Shown piece after piece: positions 58,013-64,000 of a DNA stretch of 64,000 nucleotides (positions are counted from its first letter, which is position 1; each line of letters opens with the position of its first letter). The notes below the pieces were generated by a model. It was not told the origin of the DNA, searched no databases, and saw nothing but the letters and a program-made list of their open reading frames with translations. The stretch is from NCBI GenBank assembly GCA_018360145.1, contig SRPY01000056.1:19576-83575 (forward strand), in the 5' to 3' direction. Made by a program: the position numbers and the translations under genes. This DNA comes from Claviceps africana (taxonomy: Eukaryota > Ascomycota > Sordariomycetes > Hypocreales > Clavicipitaceae).

Positions 58013-59317
58013 CGTCTTGTTCTTCTTTTCTTTCTTCTCAACTTCGTCACTCGCTCACACGTGGGCTTCATTTCCATGCCCAAAGGACTAATGATTGCGC
58101 AGGCCAGCTGGGACGCGTGGCCGTCATTGGCGGCAGCCAGGACTATACTGGTGCGCCGTACTTTTCTGCCATGGCGAGTGCGAGGCTGGGATGCGATATG
58201 GTAGGTCGCTCCATGCTCCATGCTCCATGCTCCATTGCTCAACAGCATGAGGTGGTTTGTTTATGGCCTTCAAGATATGCTCACATGAAGAGAATAGTCG
58301 CACGTCATCTGTACGCCATCCGCCGCGGCCGTCATCAAGACATACTCGCCAAATCTCATGGTCCACCCGTTGATGCGGCAAACCCCCTCTGACGACGACA
58401 AGACGAGGCCCAACCCAGACGACGTATCGGCGAGTATCATCGAGATGCTCCCTCGTCTTCACGTCCTCGTCATCGGCCCTGGCCTGGGGCGCGATCCCCT
58501 CATGCAGGACACGGTCTCGCGCGTGGTGCAGGCCGCACGAGAAAAGGACATGCCCGTCGTGCTTGACGCCGACGCCCTCCAGCTTGTACAGAGGAATCCG
58601 GACCTGGTCAAGGGCTACAAAGAGGCCGTGCTGACGCCCAACGTGGTGGAATTCGGCAGACTCTGGGACGCTCTCGGTCTCTCGGACGGTTCGCAGGACG
58701 AGCCCAAGAAGGAGACGGACAGGGTTGAGATTCTGGCCCGGGCATTGGGTGGGGTGACGGTGATTCAAAAGGGTGGGAGAGACTTGATCAGCAATGGGGA
58801 GACGACGCTGGTGAATGATCTGGAGGGGGGGAAGAAGCGGAGCGGTGGGCAGGGAGATACGCTGACGGGCTCGGTGGCTACGTTTCTGGCATGGAGGAAG
58901 GCGTACATGGATGGGCTTTGGGACATTGAGGGGGAGAAGCTCAAGGGATCGGAGCTGATTGGGCTGGCTGCTTTTGGGGGAAGTGCCATCACGAGGGTGA
59001 GTGATTCTGGAGAGAGAGGGGAGGCATTCCGCCCGTTCTTCTTTTTCTTACCACTGTCGTTGTTGGCATTGGCTTCTTTCCGAAACAAAAAGAAAAGAAA
59101 AAAAAAGAAAAGACGAGTACAATGACTGACATGGTTTGCGCAGGAATGCTCCCGCCGTGCCTTTGTGACACGAGGTCGAAGTCTCCAGGCCAGCGATCTG
59201 ACGGATGAGGTGCACGGTGCGTTTCTAGAACTGTTTGGCGAAGTAGACGACGAAGCTGGCGAGTCGAGTCGAAGCTTTAGAATGGGAACGGGAACGGGAA
59301 CGGGGACGGGGACGTGA
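57854..59317 (+). CDS. ATP-dependent (S)-NAD(P)H-hydrate dehydratase
   Basis: Four exons: 57,854-57,956; 58,103-58,200; 58,298-58,996; 59,144-59,317, 357 residues. It repairs hydrated, damaged NADH and NADPH at the cost of ATP; it belongs to the CARKD/YjeF C-terminal (ribokinase-like) family. Visible motifs: GRVAVIGGSQDYTGAPYFSA near residue 36, VLVIGPGLGRDPL, VVLDADAL, VIQKGGRDLI and the catalytic loop GGQGDTLTGSVA with Asp254. The start may instead be the second Met (MSAATRGVLG). Intron 1 has a 28-base poly(T). The C-terminus is odd: it ends in five Gly-Thr pairs from a GGAACG repeat just before the stop. Confidence 0.93.
57985..58012. repeat. 28-base poly(T) in intron 1 of the dehydratase gene
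   Basis: Uninterrupted T on the coding strand, starting 28 bases after the splice donor. Confidence 0.9.
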
Positions 59318-59889
59318 GTGAGTCGGTCCGGAGAGGATCCGGTCAAGGGAGGCATGGGCGGATGAGGAGACTGACTGCCTTGGAACACGCTATCTGAGAC
59401 GGGAGGGGAGGGTTGAGGGGGAATAGAAGGGGCCGGAGTATTGGGACAAGGCGGCGTGGAATGTGACTGAGGCACCGAGCGGGAAGGAGACGGCAAACAT
59501 GAGTGTTTTTTTTTTTTTTGTTTTTTTTTTACATGTACATGTCTAGCAAAGAAATTCAAAACAAAATCATATAAATAAAATCCACTTCAAAACCAGAAAA
59601 TATAAAAATGGAAAGAAAGAATAAAATCAAAGGGGGCAAGACTGGATTACAACGTCGACGGAGTCTGCAAGGGACCTCCTCAGGCCCGGCATGTCTTGTA
59701 CGTCGACATTCCCGTGCAGTACGGCCGACGTGACGTTGCCTGGCGGTTCCACAATGGCATCATGTCGCTTTCGTGCGAGGCAGGCGGGTTTTGGCGGCGG
59801 CGGGTGAGACGGCTGTTTGATGGCGAGGGGTGACACCTTCGTCTGAGCTTTGGAGCGAGGTTGTGGGACGGGGTGCGTCAGATTAGCGA

Positions 59890-60190
59890 GTGGGGGGTGG
59901 TTTTGTGTGATGGGTTTGATGTACGATTGTGTGATGGGATGGATGTACGATGGGTTTGATGTACGATTGTGTGATGGGATCGATGTTATGTACGATGGTT
60001 TTCATGTACAATGATTTTGCTGTGATGGGTTTGATGTACGACGGTTTTCATGTACGATGGTTTTCATGTACAATGATTTTGATGTGATGATGTTCATGTA
60101 CAATTTGGCGTGGTGATTTGGCGTTGATGATTTTCGGATGATGATTTGGTGTCATGATTTTGATGCACAATGCTTCAATGTACAATGATT
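59890..60190. repeat. Degenerate minisatellite of GATGTACGAT / TTTTCATGTACAATG words
   Basis: Words such as GATGTACGATTGTGTGATGG (59,920-59,985) and GGTTTTCATGTACAATGATT (from 59,997) recur with variable spacing for about 300 bases. Confidence 0.75.
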
Positions 60191-62479
60191 TTGGCATGAC
60201 TGTCCATCCCCCCCCCATCCCGCAGGCCGCGGACATGCAAGATACACAGCAAACCAAGACGGAGACGTTCTTGACACGCGAAGCCTGATCCTGCAACCAA
60301 CAAACACACCTGTCCGTCAGGCGTTGTACGCGGACGAGCATTTCCAAGGGCGTGTACCGCAGCGCGCAGGGCGTCAAAGCGCCACAGAGCTCGTGGACGT
60401 GGCAGCAAACCCGGGGATTTCTCGTCCAAAGGAGCAACGGACCGAATGAAACGAGAGAAGAAAAAAAAAACACGACATGGTTTCCCTCTGGCCTCCCTTT
60501 CCTTTGTGCGTCTACATGTGCGGATGCTGCGGCTCGACCCCTGGATGGGGGGGGGGAAAAAAGGGGGGGGGGGTTTGTGGCAGGGCAGGCCGTGAAGCGT
60601 GGGACCTGCGCGGCAAGGACATGGCATGAGCAACGCATACTCGTACAGATTGGACGAAGGGGGGAGTAGGACGTGTGATTGTCCGTAGAGACAGAAGGCC
60701 CGTCCGAGCCGATGCCGAAAGCAGAGAGCTGAAAGGGCCCAAAGGGAGGAGCGCGTTTCTCGCGAGAAAGACTGGAACGCGGTCATGCTCCGCCGAGCAC
60801 GACATGCATGTCTGGCCCCCCCCCCCAAAAAAAATAGAAAAAAAAAGGGAAAAAAAGGAAAGGAAGGTAAAAAAAAAAACAAATCTTTGCCTCGCGCTTT
60901 CAACGCGGCGGCAAGACCGGCCGTGGGAGAGGCTGTTCGTGCTTCTTCCAACGAGACGGGGATCGATGGAGCCCTTGTGCCATGCGAGATGCCATGCGCG
61001 AGCAACGCGTCGGGCAGACTCGATGCAGGTTCGTCATTGGGTCTCTGCCTGTGAGGTTGCTTGGCCGTGCATACGACATGGGATGCGGTCGGGGAAAACG
61101 AGCGGCGTGTCTCGGTAGACTACAAGGTCGATGGCATGGCCCTAGAGTGAGAGAAAGAAAGGAGTTTTTTTTTGTTAGTTTGTTAGTTTGTTTAGTTTGG
61201 TGTTTATTTTTGGGTTAAAAAAAAAAAAGTCGGCTGGACCCGATATCCCCCCCCCCACGCCGGCTGCCAACCCGTCGGAAGTCCATGTCCCTTTCGCATC
61301 ATTTGCCTGCCCTTTTTGCTCGCTTTCCCACGTCCACATATGGGTATTCCTGTCCCGACGGGTGGACGAGCTAGACGATCTGGCGCGCACTAGGGAGTGT
61401 GGGCGATGCGCCGTTGTGAGGGGATGGGGGGTTGACGACACCTTTTTTTTTTAGAAAAAAAAAGAAAAAAAAAGAAAAAGAAAGAAAAAGAAAAATAATT
61501 AAAAGAGTTAAACCGTTTAGGTCGTTGCCACGTCCTGATCTGCATTGGCGTTTTCGACGAGTTTTTTTTTTTCCAATGCCGTTATGGTCATTTCTGTTTG
61601 ACTCCTCGACGTGAATTGCGCAGGTCAGCGTCAAGGATGCGGCCCAATAGGGACGCTGCTGCGGAAATGGGATTGATCTAATTGGACGAGGAGGCCGCTT
61701 CTGGTGAGGCATAGGGTGCAAGGCAAGCAAGGCAAGGCAAGCAAGGCAAGGCAAGGCAAGCATCCAGCGGCACCAGACGGCCAAGGCGATGCCAGGTCCA
61801 TGGCAAATGGCAAATGCAACCCGGCATCCAGATGGGCATCCGACTCCAGACCCGGAACGGCGCAAGGGACATCGGGGGCCCTGCGCGTCCCGGGGCCCGG
61901 CATCGAGCGTCGCGGCATGCCATCATCGCCCATCGTCCATCCATCTCCCTTGCCTCACGGGAGACGCGTCTGCATGGCCGTTGCCCGTGTTTGCGCATCG
62001 ACCGTCGACGTACATGCAGCACGTCCTGCATCAGCCAGAGGGAGGAACAGGCGCACACATGGAGGGGGAAAAAAAAGAAGAAGGAAAGGAAAAAAAAAAA
62101 GCCCGTTCCCTCTTTGTCCCCTTTTTCGTGCCTTCGTCGTCTTGGCGGGGGCCGTCATCGAGATCGTGCCGACGACACGACGACGCCACCCCTCTAAAAG
62201 AAGCAAGGACGGAAAGAAAAAGAAGGAAAAAAAGAACCATGAATCCTCACGACCCGTTCGTTCGGGAGCCAGCACCTTGGACGACGACGGACCCAGTACA
62301 CCGGCCCATGTGCTTGGCGCGGCGTTGCGCCCCAAGACGCGACGCCCACCCGCGGCAGCGTCGCTTCGTTCCATGGTGTCCGTGACGGGGAGAGAAAAAG
62401 AAGCCGCAGGTTGTTGCTGTTGCTGGGTCGCGATGTGATGTAGCGTCCGTCGTGCATGCGCGTCGGACACGGCGGATGG

Positions 62480-62483
<4 letters not shown>

Positions 62484-62540
<57 letters not shown>
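62484..62540. repeat. 57-base poly(T) tract
   Basis: Uninterrupted T on the plus strand within the gene-free right end. No target duplication or transcript-like sequence beside it was recognised. Confidence 0.9.
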
Positions 62541-62545
<5 letters not shown>

Positions 62546-64000
62546 CCCTCCATGGGTGGCATCGAAACGGCTCGTCGAAAGAGTACAAGAAGGGCGCACG
62601 GCGTTCAGTGACGGCATGGGGTTCCCATGCGGGTTGTTTCTTTTTCCCTTGCTTTTTTGGGGGGGGTTCCTTTTCTGTTCGTTCTTCTTTTTTTTCTTTT
62701 TCTTCTTTCCTTTTTTACAAGGACAGCAGAAAGGGACGACAGAAAAGACAAGCGAAAACTCCCGCCAACGTGTATCCCCTATCCAAGTGTAGAAACAGTC
62801 TCAAGGGCACGTTTTCGGGCTACTCTTGACCATCTGGTGGCCCGTCTGCCCATCTGCCCATCTGCTCTGCTCTGCTCCCGTGCTCCTGCCCTCGCGTCGG
62901 CCACGGGGGGGGGGGACTTGTCCAACATACACATGTACATGCCACGTATACATGTGCACACGCATGCAGGCGGGATAAGCACATGTGCATACAAAACCAA
63001 CATGCCCCCGAAAAGCAAAAGCAAAACCAATCCGGGACAAAAACAAAACAAAAAAACAAAAAAAAAAGGTGCAAACTCACGCCGCAGCGAGGACGCCGAG
63101 TTTGACCACTCCGTCTCGCGTCACGTGACAGCGGCCTTGTCGCGCGAGAAACCGTCATTCCCATGGTCATGGGACGCCTTTTCTTTTTCTTTTTCTTTTT
63201 TAACTTAGTGGCTCCTTTTTCGTGTACAGGACATGCTTCCGGGCCTTTGGGACGGGAACGGACTACGCCGAGGAGGTATCTAGCGCAGCACGACAAGCTT
63301 TCCGTCTCTCGGCGGCCCCTCCCCTTCTCATTTAGAAAGGCCTGGCGAGACACAAAAAAAGCCACGGTGAGTTACTCCCAGGATCGTGGTGGTACGGGGG
63401 GGGAACTCTCGTGCGCATTCCGCTGTCAAAAGAAGAAACATTGCCAGCCACCACCTGCCTGCCACTCCTCTTGTGGAGGGCCATCAGAGACGGGTGACAG
63501 AATAGAACGGAACAGGACGGGGTTCCCATTGGGAGGTCTTTTTTTGATTGGGGAGGGGGGGGCGACGAGTGCGCAAGTACCGTCAAGTATCCGCTGGGTA
63601 TTTTCCCTGGGGGATCCATGTGGGAAAGTACGCGGGCTTGTATGTACGTGTACCGTGTGCACATGTACACGCTGCATTTTCATGGACACTGATCCATGTA
63701 CCCGCCGCTCAGATCGATTTGTCCGCGGGAAGAGTGGACCCGCCGTCCCAGCAGGTCCCAGCAGGTCAACTCGGGCGGGGTCCAGCTTAGCTCCCGGCCA
63801 ACCGACATGGCAGGGCCACGGCCAAGGACAAGGGTGCGCAGACGCCGACATGGACGCAGACAAGAAAATTGTCTGGTCAGCCATCAGACCTTCCTCTCGC
63901 GCATTGACCCGGCTGGCACCTACCCAGCCAACGCTTCCGAGACACACCCGCATCCCCCCTCCCAGCACCAGGTCCGCAGTGGGAAAAAAAAAAAAAACAG

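Larger units (their letters stand above)
59318..64000. other. 4.7-kb region without a convincing gene
   Basis: GC is near that of neighbouring genes, unlike the RIP blocks, yet no open frame resembles a protein I know or shows consistent splice sites. It holds a degenerate minisatellite (59,890-60,190), AGGCAAGGCA repeats (about 61,722-61,760), many A, T, C or G homopolymers, ATG/CATGTAC patches near 62,925-62,965 and 63,640-63,675, and a 57-base poly(T). It could be the long regulatory or leader region of a gene beyond the right edge, host a non-coding RNA, or be plain intergenic DNA. Confidence 0.5.

Noticed and set aside
61704..62617. Overlapping long frames on both strands (244 and 220 codons)
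   Set aside because: Composed of low-complexity Lys/Phe/Ser and homopolymer translations; no domain recognised.

Overview
The window is nuclear DNA of a filamentous ascomycete, most likely a Sordariomycete and probably of the order Hypocreales. That placement is inference. It rests on short GT-AG introns (about 38 in 14 genes), protein families whose wording matches Pezizomycotina orthologues, RIP-type (C-to-T / G-to-A) damage of repeats, and dispersed TACCTA/TAGGTA patches between genes. No tRNA, rRNA or CRISPR array was recognised.

Layout. (1) 1-11,070 is an extremely AT-rich, gene-free block. It holds a RIP-destroyed Ty1/copia element (1 to about 3,100), two 296-bp copies of one LTR (5,778-6,073 and 9,503-9,798) that differ only by C-to-T/G-to-A changes, and a long palindrome near 6,770. 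Normal composition resumes abruptly at about 11,071 with a GGGCGC-rich patch, a hairpin and a 265-bp element with perfect 36-bp inverted ends. (2) 11.6-15.4 kb is intergenic or leader DNA with a possible broken reading frame. (3) 15.4-37.4 kb carries CAF120-like (+), a Rad53/Chk2-type checkpoint kinase (+), an unrecognised protein with a duplicated CxxCGKVRS module (-), STT3 (-), ATP synthase subunit e (-) and dynein intermediate chain (+). (4) 38.8-40.4 kb is a second AT island made of two exact-length (816 bp) tandem copies of an RIP-mutated repeat. (5) 40.5-59.3 kb carries tubulin-folding cofactor E (-), a MaoC-type hydratase ending in SKL (-), an OPT-family transporter (-), mitochondrial 3-oxoacyl-ACP synthase (+), a CBP3-like complex III chaperone (+), dihydrofolate reductase (-), ATP synthase alpha (+) and NAD(P)HX dehydratase (+). 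(6) 59.3-64 kb has normal GC but no convincing gene; it is full of homopolymers and degenerate minisatellites.

The genes are housekeeping rather than one pathway. Six concern mitochondria or closely linked metabolism: subunit e, subunit alpha, the CBP3-like chaperone, the KAS, DHFR and NAD(P)HX repair. The rest cover mRNA decay, DNA-damage signalling, N-glycosylation, dynein, tubulin folding, peroxisomal acyl-CoA chemistry and peptide/metal uptake. Every intron junction below was placed by hand from GT/AG sites and checked by reading-frame arithmetic; transcript data were not available. I do not see a clear new multi-gene system. The best leads are the duplicated-cysteine-module protein, the 36-bp TIR element, the LTR pair, the 816-bp tandem and the gene-free right end.
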